This document shows, in pieces, positions 1 to 10,914 of a stretch of 64,000 nucleotides of DNA. This DNA comes from Arenicola marina. Its lineage: Eukaryota > Annelida > Polychaeta > Arenicolidae. Within the stretch, counting starts at the first letter, position 1. Each line of letters starts with the position of its first letter. The notes beneath the pieces are model-generated. The model saw only the letters and a program-made list of their open reading frames with translations. It had not been told where the DNA came from and did not search any database. The stretch lies in contig OZ025258.1 in the NCBI GenBank assembly GCA_964019135.1, positions 34,603,202-34,667,201 of the forward strand, written 5' to 3'. The translations under genes and the position numbers were made by a program.

Positions 1-311
1 ACCTCTTGCGACGATTGACTCTGCAACAATGCCATGATTTGAGTTAGAATCGCAGCTATTGATATTAGCGATTATCACGCGCTCTTGTTTTGCTCACACA
101 AAAAGTGCAATTTCCGGTTTGAATAAATTAGAGTATCGCCTCTTGATTGGTCAATCGCGGACACGCCTCCAAAAAGGGCTGCCGCCTGGGTAGGCGGCGA
201 AATCGTGCGTGGCGGTCAGTTCTAAATTTTATTGTGAGCTACAGATAGAACGCAAAATTCTATAATTTGGAGGATAGACAATTGGGTATTATATGAAACG
301 GTAAAGCAGCG
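1..311. other. No recognisable feature
   Basis: Mixed-composition DNA before the first transposon. I see no gene, repeat or RNA here. Confidence 0.5.
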
Positions 312-314
312 TTA

Positions 315-734
315 AGCCCGGTTCCCACGATGCAACTTTTCCATGACACCCGAGGCAGGCGACAGGTTTTGCCCAAAATCTCACCATGTGAACGGGCGCT
401 CAAGACACGATTTAAGGCACTTTTACGACCCAGGCGACGTCTTCCAGAAATAGGACATGCTCTATATCCAGGCGACAACTTCAAAGAGCCGCAGCCGGGT
501 CTGGTCCCGGGTCTGGTTGGTGTCAAGGGACTGCGTGATTCCCTCGCTTTGAGACCGCTGCGAATATTCCAGAAGGTAGGCCTACCTCAAGAACAGATGG
601 CCAATTTGAAGGTCGTATAAAATCTCGTGGACCAATCTCTTCGTGTGAACGGAGAATTTTCAGCAGACACATTTTCACCAGATATGGTCCAGAAGGCGGG
701 TGTCGTGGAAAAGTTGCATCGTGGGAACCGGGCT
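315..734. mobile_element. PIF/Harbinger-type MITE with 38-bp terminal inverted repeats
   Basis: The 420-bp element begins AGCCCGGTTCCCACGATGCA and ends with its reverse complement. The terminal inverted repeats extend 38 bp (315-352 and 697-734) with one mismatch, after which the arms diverge. It is flanked on both sides by TTA (312-314 and 735-737). A 3-bp TTA/TWA target duplication is the hallmark of PIF/Harbinger transposons. There is no transposase, so it is non-autonomous. Open frames inside it, such as 330-620, are incidental. The near-identical arms suggest a fairly recent insertion. Confidence 0.88.
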
Positions 735-737
735 TTA

Positions 738-1150
738 GAGGCCGGGCTGGCGGTTCCCTTTAAGTTCCTCGAATCAGAATAATTACTGTGAACATGGAGT
801 CCGAATGCCACGTGCTCCCAAGCCTGTTGACATGTAATAATATGTATGACCTTTCAACTTGTGCCTGAAAGGACTACTCCCTCGTTCATTGCTAAAATTA
901 TCCATTGCTTCTTGACTGAAAACTGATTAAATTCTGTAACTATTTATTAAGTGTATACCTGCAAAAAGCCGAAAAGGTGTTAATTACAAGCTACTATCCA
1001 ATCATGTGTTTTCCAATGGTAAAGGTTTCTTTGCCACACTAAAAACGAATTACTGCGCTTCCGGTGGGCATTGTTCAGACGTTTTACGCATTATGGTGAT
1101 CATATGGCGCTTCGGCGAAACGTAAAGGAATTTAGCACCCGTCTCAATTC
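738..1150. other. No recognisable feature
   Basis: AT-rich unique-looking sequence between the MITE and the homopolymer cluster. Nothing supportable is seen. Confidence 0.5.
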
Positions 1151-1155
1151 GGGGT

Positions 1156-1311
1156 GGGGGGGGGGGGGGGGTAGTGTAACCGGGGGGAAGGGGGCTCTTT
1201 AATAAAACAAAACTTGCGACCGGGGGGGGTTGGTGGAGTTTTGTTCGACTTTAAGTCTATATGATCCCCTTAACACCCCCCCCCCCCAAGTTCCCAAGTG
1301 GGGGGGGGGGG
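1156..1311. repeat. G/C homopolymer cluster with a C12/G12 hairpin
   Basis: There is a G17 run (1156-1172), a G8 run near 1220, a C12 run (1276-1287) and a G12 run (1300-1311). The last two form a perfect inverted repeat with a 12-nt loop. The block could adopt G-quadruplex or hairpin structures. Confidence 0.8.
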
Positions 1312-1340
1312 CATAATAACAACTGCGAATATGGTTATAA

Positions 1341-1412
1341 TGTGCACTTACTCTCACCATATATGTATGTCTTGCAGATGATCTTACCCTGATCATTTCT
1401 GCGTATAGCTGA
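1341..1412 (+). pseudogene. Possible reverse-transcriptase ADD-box remnant
   Basis: A 23-codon open stretch reads YVCLADDLTLIISAYS before a TGA. This resembles the catalytic YADD region of non-LTR reverse transcriptases (aromatic-A-D-D followed by hydrophobics), with Leu in place of the aromatic residue. Nothing else of the domain is visible upstream or downstream. It could be chance; a translated search would decide. Confidence 0.3.
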
Positions 1413-2330
1413 GCACAGCAATGACCATAGATTTGCCACACGTGTCATACATGTGTGTCCTGCAATGGATTGACCCATAGTCACGTTTTCTCGTGCGTGC
1501 CCCCTTTGCTAGATCTGACTTAGCCCTAAGTCTATGGCTGTAGGACGAGAACAAATCGGGCAGGGCTCGTCCGCTGTTTGCCCGGTCTACAACCATCGAA
1601 CTTGGGGTAGATCTGACTTATCATGAATGGACGTTAGCAAGGGACTCTCGTAATGCCTCGCGCCGATATCCCGGCAGAGGGCATTCCGCTTAAAGGAAGC
1701 CGCCAGTCTAACCTCTAACGCTGCTTTAATGATGAATATAATACCCAAGTGTCTTTCCTTCAAATCACAGAATTTTCCGTCCTGTCTGTAGCTCACAATA
1801 AATGTAGAAATAACCGCCAGCCACGATTTCTCCACTTAACCAGGCGGCAGCCCTTTTCGGAGGTGTGCCCGCGACTGCCAATCGGGAGGCGATACTCTAG
1901 CATGCCAACAGGACATTGTATGGAAACCTTTTATGGTAGGGTGATTTATCCCAATTTCTTTCAAAGCAAACTGCACGCTCGACAGACGAACTACTACCTC
2001 AATTAAATAATAATAAAACTGATATATCATATTAGCATTGATATCCTAGATATATAAACATGCTCTATAATTAAACCGCAACTAATGGTGCTCCATAGAT
2101 GCAGACACTGGAAACGAAGTAAATGTAAACCATAACTAGCCGTTCCGATATTTGTTGCAGGCAAGAGAACAGAGCATTGGTGCCGAGCCAATATGCAGAA
2201 CGTTTTTATCTCAAGATTCGTAGCTGATGTTTTCTTGCATCACAGAATCCAGGTGGGAATTAATTAATGCGTCCGCTGTTAGCTGAATGACCACACGCGG
2301 GGCGAATATGGACTCAGCACAGCAGAGGTA
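1413..2330. other. No recognisable feature
   Basis: Only short incidental open frames on both strands. No repeat or gene is recognised. Confidence 0.5.
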
Positions 2331-2333
2331 GAG

Positions 2334-2373
2334 AAGTGGGTGGGAGGGGTGGGGGGTGGGGGGGGGGTGGTGC
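2334..2373. repeat. G-rich tract
   Basis: Interrupted run of G with T spacers, including an uninterrupted run of about ten G. It is a simple-sequence, G-quadruplex-prone tract. Confidence 0.75.
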
Positions 2374-2399
2374 TTGCATATATATGTAATTGACATTTC

Positions 2400-3870
2400 A
2401 AGAAATGGAGACCGAAACCTATTTACTTATTTTGCATTCGATCTAAATTAGACGGGCACTAAATATTAAATATAGACGGAAATGTCCTTTATTTGTTTCC
2501 GTTAGCCAACCTATAATATACGATGTATCCACTCTTATTTTGATTTGTTTAGTCTTGGCGGCATTTAATCAACCATGGTGGACCAAGGGCGGGTCGGCCC
2601 AATGAAAAAATGCTGTTAAAGTGTGCAGAACATTTTTGTTTCCAGCTTTTCATAACCTTATTAAATTTGTCAATCTTGTCTATATGGAATATCCGCGAAG
2701 TTGTCGGTGGAGTTTTCCGTTTAAACTTAAAGCTACATGTGGAGCTGACCGTTGCAACGGCTGTACCAAAATAAACATAAACAGGAAATGTTACCTTTGA
2801 CCACAAGCAGTGTCAACGGCCACCGCCAAAGAAAAAGTGGCGCTCCGGATGCTTCTATTGTCTCATATAATTTAGCGCTTGGGCCCCCTGTCGGTGGCAC
2901 CGGTAAACGACTTTGTACACACGTTTATGACGTTTCAAATCAGCATAAGTTTTCATTTTTGTGGCGGACAATTCATGAATTTGAAATGTTTTGCTCATTG
3001 GCAGATAATTGGTGAGCGATATGGTAGGTGTTTAGTTTCTGTTATGAACCTTAAGGCCTTAGGTTTGTGTTCTTATACGCAAATTTGGCATTAAAAAACA
3101 GCGAAACAACTCCACATGCAGTTTTAACATAAAAGAATGATAATACAACCAAAGGTCTGAAGCTGTGATATCTTTATTTGATGCTTCTTAATGCAGCCAC
3201 ATCCTATATACTCTGCATACAGACAACCTCCCTCAATGCCAAATACATTGTTCACAACGAGTTAACTGTCGCTTAATTGGTGCGAAATCAGAGAACACAT
3301 GTCTCAATAGTGGGACTCATAAAATAGAGCCAGAGGTGACGTATTCAACAGAAATGTTCTAGAGTTGTCGGCGTCGCAAATTTTAGATTTAGAGACACAC
3401 TCATGCCTGACACGTTAGGTTCAGTGATGGAGAGAGGCAAACAATACCTTAGTTTGCTGACACAAAAAGCCAGCAACATTCTGGTTTTTACTGGAAGTGA
3501 CTGTTATGATTGATACTAATAATGCTATAGTAAATGATCACGAAATATTCAATACAAATATTCGTCAAGAGTATCATAATCGAAATATTAATCTCATTAT
3601 TATATATCCCCTAACAATAAAGATAATATAAAACGCTATTTAACGTGGACATGATGACGTTGGGCGTTTTGGCCTAATCCTGGCATATTCAAAACCACTG
3701 ATTTTGATGGTTACTAAACCTTCAACAGATATAGTTGATATTCACGCCATAAACACCTGGCGGCTGTCAGAACCGCTAAAATTGAGATATTACATCGGTC
3801 TTGACCATCTCTTCCTTTCAACCATGCGGTTTGGTTACAAACTTGTACAAGAATATTTGTACGTCAATAA
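2400..3870. other. No recognisable feature downstream of the minus-strand gene
   Basis: AT-rich DNA with no motif-bearing open frame. The part next to 3870 is the 3' flank of the gene at 3872-4875. Confidence 0.5.
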
Positions 3871-3876
3871 TTTATT
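3871..3876 (-). promoter_or_regulatory. Polyadenylation hexamer overlapping the stop codon
   Basis: On the minus strand, AATAAA occupies 3876-3871 and overlaps the TAA stop at 3874-3872. If used, the 3' UTR would be only about 10-30 nt. The hexamer is seen; its use is inferred. Confidence 0.45.
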
Positions 3877-4875
3877 TTCGTCTGTCGTCCTCCTGATAAG
3901 AGAGGGCGCTTCGGTAGCGCACTTCCGGTGCCATCGCCATTACTTCCGCCTCCGGTAGCGCCTTTAGAATGTCCACTAGCGCCGCCTCCCTCTCTCTCCT
4001 CTCGGGCCGCCTTTGCCATTTGCCAGACAGGTAGGGCCAGTTCAGAAGCATCGGTTCCACGTCCTTTGCTGATGCCGTACCAGATCTAATGCTATCCAAC
4101 AGGCTGCTGAAGACCTTGCCGTATGTTTTTTCGTTGGTATCGACGGATTCGACTCGGGTGTGGGGCATGAATTCACTCGGATATTTCTTCAGGAGCATCG
4201 CGGTGTCGCTGTCGATGTCGACGGCGTTGCCATGCGACGGCGACTGCCTAAACCAATCAGGCTGCGCCCGTTTCCGGAAGTAGCCGGTATCCACGAGTCC
4301 CACGCAGGCGGCGTACATACGGAATTTACGCGCGAGAGTCTCGTAAGCTGGAGCGTCTATGTCAACGAGAAGACCGAGAATCTGGTCCAGTGAGCGACCT
4401 ACGGGAACAAATGGTAGACTGAGTATTGCAATTGAATTGTTGCTATAATAATAATAATAATAATAATAAAAATGATATCATCATTATTGTCGTTGTAAAC
4501 ATGTTCATTAAAGAAAGAGTCCATACGAGAAATGTCCATCTAACACAAGCATGGGACATATTGTTTAATAAATAGAACATGATTCAACAACAACAGCATA
4601 ACTTGCGAAAATGCCGTTGCTTTACCTCATTGTGTTTTAGATCGATACATCCATTCCTCCCTTTGGTAAATATACTGTGCACGGTCGTCATTATATCTAT
4701 ATCAAATAACTAGACAGGTCTCATTATTTGTTTTCTCACCTGACTTGTTAGCGACCAGCATTAGTTGCTTCATGGGGTTGTCGCCGCATTCCTCGGCCCA
4801 GGCCATCGTGCAAATTGAGTGCGCCAGGCAGCCAATTATTAGCACCCGGAGAGGCAGTGTCCGCTGACTGCTCAT
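3872..4875 (-). CDS. Two-exon gene for an unrecognised, probably secreted 220-residue protein
   Basis: Exon A is 4875-4740 and exon B is 4398-3872, separated by a 341-bp intron (4739-4399). The donor reads TCAG|GTGAGA and the acceptor TTGTTCCCGTAG|GTCG. Exon A ends in phase 1 and exon B restores the frame through a Gly codon, giving 220 residues and a TAA stop. Residues 1-27 contain a hydrophobic core (LRVLIIGCLAHSICTMAWA) that looks like a signal peptide or membrane anchor. The mature part has a Cys shortly after it and one in YAACVG, plus basic clusters (FRKR, QRRPERRERE). A segment reading LARKFRMYAACV loosely recalls the N-terminal domain of M13 (neprilysin-like) peptidases, but no zinc-binding HExxH is present and 220 residues is far too short, so I do not assign that function. 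A strong acceptor-like TTTGCAG lies five bases before the ATG, so a 5' UTR intron or upstream exon is likely. Confidence 0.55.
4442..4471. repeat. (ATA)n microsatellite in the intron
   Basis: About nine trinucleotide repeats inside the predicted 341-bp intron. Confidence 0.85.
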
Positions 4876-5059
4876 TCTCCCTGCAAACAGCAACAAAGCA
4901 ATTAATACACAGATGATGCAAAAAGCTTCCAATGACAAATTGGAATATCTTGAGTGGTCGTCGTTTTGGGGGCGGCGCCCAGGACTGTGCTTCATACCTT
5001 TGAATGAACCCTAATATAATTGGCTTAAATATAACAGGCATATATATATATGTCGAGCA

Positions 5060-5705
5060 AATATGGCTGACGTCCGATATCCAAAAGCTTGTTGTAACAT
5101 GTTATATACACTAAGCCAACACGGCAGACAAACATGGGCAACAGATGTTAGGAATATTCCCGTAAAACTCGGCTTTGGACTCGTGTGGACTCAGCAGACA
5201 GTCGGAGACAAGCGCCATTTTCTCAATGAAGTTAAGATCCGGTTGAAGGATACCTTAACCCAGAAGTGGTATAGCAGGGTACAATGCTCCCCAAAATTAA
5301 GTGTCTATGCAACATACACAGATAATTTACACAGGAGAAGTACATGTTTTGTATTGATGTAAGTTTCACTAATATAAGTTTCAATGAGTTCCATTTTTTA
5401 TTAGCCTGCCCATTATACATAGAATTTCGACGAGTATATTTAGACCCGACGCATTTGAATCAGCCAACGTATGAAAAGTTTATGGAATTAATGGCATCGG
5501 GAGAGCAATTGACTCTCCAAAATTTATCAATCTGTATCTGAAAAGCTGAAAATAAGAGAATTGGAGATTTCCAACCCAACACTTAACTTTGCTCACTAAA
5601 TTAATCCAAACATGTTACTTGAACCAGTGTTACCATGTTGTAAGTCATGAATGTACATGTTCTGGTGGCCTGATGGCATCGAAAACAATAAAGCTATCTA
5701 TCTAT
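5060..5705 (+). mobile_element. 5'-truncated non-LTR (LINE-like) retrotransposon, 3' end
   Basis: The frame from 5063 reads PKACCNMLYTLSQHGRQTWA, then GFGLVWTQQTVGD and LTQKWYSRVQCSPKLSVY. A second frame from about 5344 reads NEFHFLLACPLYIEFRRVYL. This order matches the conserved C-terminal tail of invertebrate non-LTR ORF2 proteins, whose HFLLxCP segment belongs to a zinc-finger-like region. The segment normally lying between the two frames is mostly missing and the frame changes there (about 5300-5390). The coding part stops at a TGA near 5539. The 3' end carries AATAAAGCTATCTATCTAT at about 5683-5705, a typical tetranucleotide LINE tail. The 5' truncation point appears to be near 5040-5060. 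Confidence 0.8.
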
Positions 5706-6375
5706 AAATATGCCCATATAGTCGAAAAAATATTCTCACTCACCTTTACACAGAAATTCATGAGAATGGGATCTTTACTTGTTAAGTAAATTTATGGGAC
5801 AGGCGATAAGCCCATGGAAAAGTGGTATCGCTTTAAGCAGTTGTGATAGCGTACACATTAAATTAGGGCATACACATTAAAAATCGTACACATATATGAA
5901 AACAGCTACATGCAGGCACATACATAGGAACGTTAAGTCGGTTTACAAGAACAAATTTTTGTCCTTCATTAAAGTAAAATTTCAAGAAAAGCTTTTTTTT
6001 TTTGGTTCTGTATGATCGTTACATAGATTGTGTCATCAATCGTCTCGACTTGTCGAGCCAAATCTACACGACAGAATATGTTGCATTTCTTGGTATTACG
6101 CTCCAAGATTTTGACGTTATTCTGCGAGGCTAGACAAACGAAATATGTACAGCTATAGATAAAATTATATCGATGACGCACGAAAAACGCTTCAGATTAG
6201 CACCGGCATCGAATCGAGGAGAGAGGTGGGGTGGTTAACCGATCTTCAACTTCCCTTCTGACCCCCTCTCGATCTGTCACTGGACTTCAACAGTCCTTGA
6301 TATGACCCTTGCTGGAGGAGGGGGAGGGGGAGTTCACCCACCCCCCAAGTACATGGCATCAGTCAGTGTGAGCCG
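5706..6375. other. No recognisable feature; AT-rich with a T12 run
   Basis: AT-rich flank of the LINE fragment with an oligo-T run near 5992-6003. Nothing else is supported. Confidence 0.5.
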
Positions 6376-6379
6376 TCTG

Positions 6380-6490
6380 ACAAGCATCATGTGATGGAGG
6401 ATTTAGAGAAATAGAGGATTGCAAACTCTGTCCATGCAAGTCAGAACACCCTACCACTCTACCACCATACCAGGCAGGTTCCTCCTGACA
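6380..6490 (-). mobile_element. tRNA-derived SINE-like remnant
   Basis: Read on the minus strand, TGGTAGAGTGGTAGG matches a pol III A box. Some 30 nt later, GAGTTTGCAATCC resembles a B box with one inserted base. No complete cloverleaf is apparent, so this is more likely a degenerate SINE head than a tRNA gene. Confidence 0.4.
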
Positions 6491-6494
6491 TGAC

Positions 6495-8045
6495 AGACGA
6501 AGGGCCCATTTACAGGGGGGTAAGAGGATGGTTATATATAAGGGTAAGGCGCGGAGGAGCCAGGGTCGGCCATCACCTCTATTTGACCTTGCACTATTAA
6601 CAATGAACCTGCAAGCGTGTGGCAACTTTATATATCTTTTAGCACCTAATCTGGCACCTTCTCTGCGACAGAAAATATTCCAATTGATCCCCCTTACATT
6701 TTTTTGTCAAATTTCCGTGTCGCTTAATATTCATAGATCAGAGAATTTCGTCAATCAGTTCCCCAGTAAAAGTTGTCTTCCCAGCCGTTATTCCTAATTC
6801 TGGCGTCATCAATCCGTCGGCTCCAAAGTCAACAGTGACGTGTCAGAATGGCGAAACAGGGCAATAAACGCCTCACTTGGCGGTCGTCAATGAATTTACT
6901 TCCCGATGAATACTTTGGTCACTTTGCCAGACGGGGATTATCTGGGTTAGATAAGGTCATAAACAGTGACTGGGGGGATGGTCGGGCTGTCTCTAGAGCT
7001 AACAATGCCACGCTGCCTCGCTTCCTGCGACGAGCCGGGTTAGAGCTTCGCAGATGCCATTACCGTCTAATGACATTTAAGCGGCGTGACGTCATTTCCG
7101 GTACAGCCGTTTATGGCCTCCCCCCCCCGCCCCGGAATCGTAAATATGACGCAGCGCAATGGAAAGTACCGAGGACCATATAGTGGATGGTCAGGGGATG
7201 GGGTGAGGGGAGGGTGGCGGGTATCTGGTGGGGGAGGAAAGCGCACGTGATTGGAACTGAGGAGTAGGGGGCTGGGGGTCAGTGGTCATCGGTCATTGGA
7301 GGCAGGTGCACCCCCTTTCCACCTGTCGTGTCGCAAGCGTGGTCCACCCCGGTGATCTGCGTCACTCGCAAGATGTCTCTGCCTGCACCAAGGTGAATGT
7401 CTTTTTTTATTACAAGTTCGCATAATATGGGCATTGCCAGATAGTGTGTTCGTTAAGGCTATGTTAAACATAAAGTTCAAATGAAACTTCCGCCACTTTC
7501 TATGCGCCCTTCTGAACTGCTTACCGGTCGATTAACAACGTCATAATCACCGGATAAGACATATCCGATGAGAGAAATAGTTCTCACCAGCGGCACCAAA
7601 TTGATCTGGCTATGAACACATTCAATCAAATGAAGGTCAGATTTTATTAATCAAACATTTATATTTCTGGTTTAGACGTTCGGGTCGCTTGCTAATATAG
7701 TCGATCGCTTGCTGTTGCATCGGTCTGTTATCGTCCAATTCTACAAGCCCCAATCTCTGTGTGGGCGATGGCTCCACCGCATGAGTGACGTACGAGTTAT
7801 CAGAATGCGTTTGATCAGCTTGGGGCTGAGCAAGCCACAAGGTGGGTGCTGTACGTGGTGGGGCTATAAGGGGCGTATGGCATTATTGGGCGTGATGAGC
7901 CGTGTGCAGAATAGTAAGACTAGACGTGGAATAAGATTCGCGGAATACGCTGTGCGAAACACCCAGAATCAGGTCGCGACTACCAATTCAATACATAATA
8001 TGTTCGATTGGATACAGGAGGATATATTTGCAGCGAGTGTGTATG
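6495..8045. other. No recognisable feature
   Basis: Contains open frames of 111 codons (6848-7183, +) and 149 codons (7709-8158, +). Neither has a recognisable motif or splice context. I treat them as chance. Confidence 0.45.
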
Positions 8046-8054
8046 TGTGTGGGA

Positions 8055-8069
8055 GGGGGGGGGGGGGGT
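8055..8069. repeat. Poly-G tract
   Basis: Two G runs separated by A, following a short GT-rich stretch. Confidence 0.8.
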
Positions 8070-8159
8070 CTCGGGCATTATTTACGTTATGTTATAATTA
8101 TGTTACGACGACCGGGCAATATCTAAGTGTTACGCAGCAAAGCAATGCACCTGTTTAGT

Positions 8160-9960
8160 ATAGTCTTCATGCTAATCCCTCCTCACACTCACTGCTTCGC
8201 CATCCTCGTCACCTAGCCATACGTTTTCACCAAACGAGTTTGCCAGCTAACTTTTGCAAATAAACTGCGTGTGAACTACATGATAACTGTCCTCCCAGGG
8301 CAAAATTCAGAAATAATGAATATACATGTGACCGCGACGCTGCCCAGTTCAGAGCTAGAGCGCGAGAAAGACATGTTTACACTCAACTTTGTTGGAATTA
8401 CCGCCCACCGACATCTGCAAAAACGGCCGGTTTGACTTCATGGTAATGACAAGGGGACGAAGCACGTGTGGTGTCGGGAGACCGCCCACCCATCCTCGGA
8501 CACTGATTTACGGATTTAAAATGGACAGGGCCGTGGTTTTATACGGCGACTACACCACTGGACACAATTTCCTGCAAATGAAGTAAGAACAAAAAGAGCG
8601 CAGTCTTTCTCCCCCGAGAACCGCCGGCTGCAGGGGTAACCAACCAACCAACCACAACTCTGGATGCAAGCGCTCGTGTTGCTGGTCGCTTGGCGGGGAC
8701 AACAGGCGGAGGCCCGCTGTAACCTACAGACACAACAAAAAGTGGCTGGTGATAAAAACGGGTTAGGAAGGGCGCTTTAATTACAACGAGTAAGGCGCTT
8801 TTGTGAAAGAGCCCCCGATGGGTGCTTGATGCGGCCTTCTGGGGCCCTCGACTCTTGGCGTCTGTGGCACCTTCATGAATACTGCCGCCAACCGCGTTAC
8901 ATCAACTAGGAAACAAGGCTACCCCTGCAGGGCTTCTCCCCCACCCCCATCACCCCCTGGTCCTGACGGGAGGGGTGTCCTTACTGTTAGAACCCGGTCC
9001 ATCCCCTTCGGGTCATGCCGACGGAGGGGGGGGGGCGGTTTTATCCCCGCCTCCTCTAGACCTCCCGCCGATACGCTGTGTCGGAGGCTATTGGCTGTAA
9101 CACTAAAAACCACCACTTTTCCGCCATAACTTAAGCCCCATGCTTCAATAATCCCGACTGCCCCAGCCATACCGTGAGGTTTACACGTGGACAGTGCCCC
9201 CCCGCCCCCCGCCTCTCCCACAACATCCCCGAGACACCTACCCTAGTCACTATGGCAGCTGGCAACAGTGAGATATTTGGTTATAGACTACAATAAGGTT
9301 AATTTATGCCACTTGACCCTAAGTCTCCGTTTACATGATAAATTCAGCTATGTGAAATTACTTTCACTGGTAATTCCCGCCCAGTTCAGATATTTTAAGT
9401 AGCTTTTGCTTGGCAACTGATGAAAAATGTATGAGGAAGGTAACTGCGCCACAAGGGTGTACGTCGTCTAGTGGCTTATAGCACGATAAGCGCATGAATG
9501 AATTTTACCGACTAATAATAATAATAGGAATAAATAATTTGTGAATTATTCAGGCCGTCAAATTGTACTTACGTACCAACATGTGTTTGGTGAGAAAAGA
9601 CAATAACTGACGAGTATTATAAAAGAAAGGATGCTGGGCTTTGTTATGTTGATGGCATCAATTACGAAAAGAAAACTTTAAAAACTTGGAAAAAAGAGAA
9701 AAGAATCTTGCCGAGTTTATCACAGGCGTCAAGCGAACAGGTTTGGTGAACGACCATGTTGTTCGTTTAAACTCAGGGCAAGGGCTTTCGTCTCCACCCA
9801 GTATGATCCAGAGTTTACGTCTTGAGAGATGTCGGTGGCAAGAGCATTACTTCAGATTTCCCTGAACAACGGCGGAGACTTAAAACGTCATACCAGAAAA
9901 CAATCTTTGCGCCACTTCTATATTACGGCCACACGGTATTAAATGTTGTGTAAAGTCTTT
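8160..9960. other. No gene seen; short (CCAA)n at about 8638-8654 and a G run near 9030
   Basis: GC-richer from 8600 to 9230, AT-richer after that. Apart from the small CCAA repeat and the G run there is nothing to annotate. Confidence 0.5.
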
Positions 9961-9965
9961 TCATT

Positions 9966-10000
9966 GTGGTGGGGGGGGGGGGGGGGCAAGGGGGGGGTCG
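9966..10000. repeat. Poly-G tract
   Basis: Two long G runs separated by CAA. Confidence 0.8.
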
Positions 10001-10024
10001 TGTTATCTCGAAGAATAATTGTTT

Positions 10025-10245
10025 TTATTCCCAGGTCACGATGAATTAAAAGGATAACGCCCAACATACATAGGAAGGGCGGATACATGATATACAAATC
10101 AGCGATTCTCAGTTCACGATTAATGAAAATCCTTGGTCACGACGGTCGGCTAATATCCCATTCTCAGTTCACGAACAATTATTTGCCTCATTCCCAGTTC
10201 ACGGTGAAAGGAAAACCGCATTCCCGAGTAACGGAAATACCCCAT
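10025..10245. repeat. Degenerate ~30-bp tandem repeat
   Basis: A core ATTCYCAGTTCACG recurs at roughly 30-bp intervals (about 10030, 10107, 10135, 10160, 10190, 10218) with diverged intervening bases. It looks superficially like a repeat-spacer array but is an eroded minisatellite. Confidence 0.6.
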
Positions 10246-10249
10246 GCCC

Positions 10250-10830
10250 ACCCCCCCTTTAGATGTGGTACATTTGTGGGTGCGACACCGCGCAGGCTTG
10301 GGCATTGTGTGAACAAAAGCGGCATGAAATACCAATTCATGTCTTCTTATTCATATACTTTCCAGATGTGTTCTTGTTGGTGTAGCTATGTTGCTAACTG
10401 TGATCGATTGCTTGATTAAACATGACGCCTATGTCACAGTTCTTCATACGCGTTGAGAAGTAAAATATGCCCTATTGGTTGCGGCTGTAGGCAACACAGC
10501 CTCGCGTAACCTTCCATACTTAGAGGTCGTACATCAGTCTCAGGGCACTCTGCGTGGTGCGGAGGGCAAACGGCCATAATGGCTTGATGGAGAAATTGGC
10601 TGAGACAGTGGTTGGCGTGGGCAGGACATGGTCTCCCTTTGACATAATACACTGTTGATACAACGAGAGGCAGACCCCCTGGGACTCATTGGACAGGGAT
10701 GACAGTAATACTCAGGAAAGATATAATTCAGCTGATTTTTTACCCTGCTATTTGGGTATTTTCTCGAGGTCCAGCAATGGCAGATACATATCACCTAAGA
10801 TAGAGAATGGGTGGGCGAGATGGCAAAAGA
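10250..10830. other. No recognisable feature
   Basis: Unique-looking sequence with only incidental open frames. Confidence 0.5.
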
Positions 10831-10831
10831 G

Positions 10832-10912
10832 GAGGGGAGGGAGGGGGGGGGGGAGGGGGGGGGTAGGTCAGCGAGGGTGAGAAAGCAGCGAGAAGGATGG
10901 GGGGGGGGGGTG
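10832..10912. repeat. G-rich homopolymer cluster
   Basis: Several G runs, including one of about ten near 10900, within purine-rich DNA. Confidence 0.8.
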
Positions 10913-10914
10913 GC

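Noticed and set aside
4076..4318. Neprilysin (M13) peptidase assignment for the 3872-4875 gene
   Set aside because: Only a short stretch is reminiscent. The zinc-binding motif and most of the expected length are missing.
7709..8158. 149-codon plus-strand frame
   Set aside because: It crosses a poly-G tract and shows no motif.
10025..10245. CRISPR-like repeat-spacer appearance (conserved 14-mer at ~30-bp spacing)
   Set aside because: Repeats are imperfect, the 'spacers' resemble each other, there are no cas genes, and the DNA is eukaryotic. It is an eroded minisatellite.
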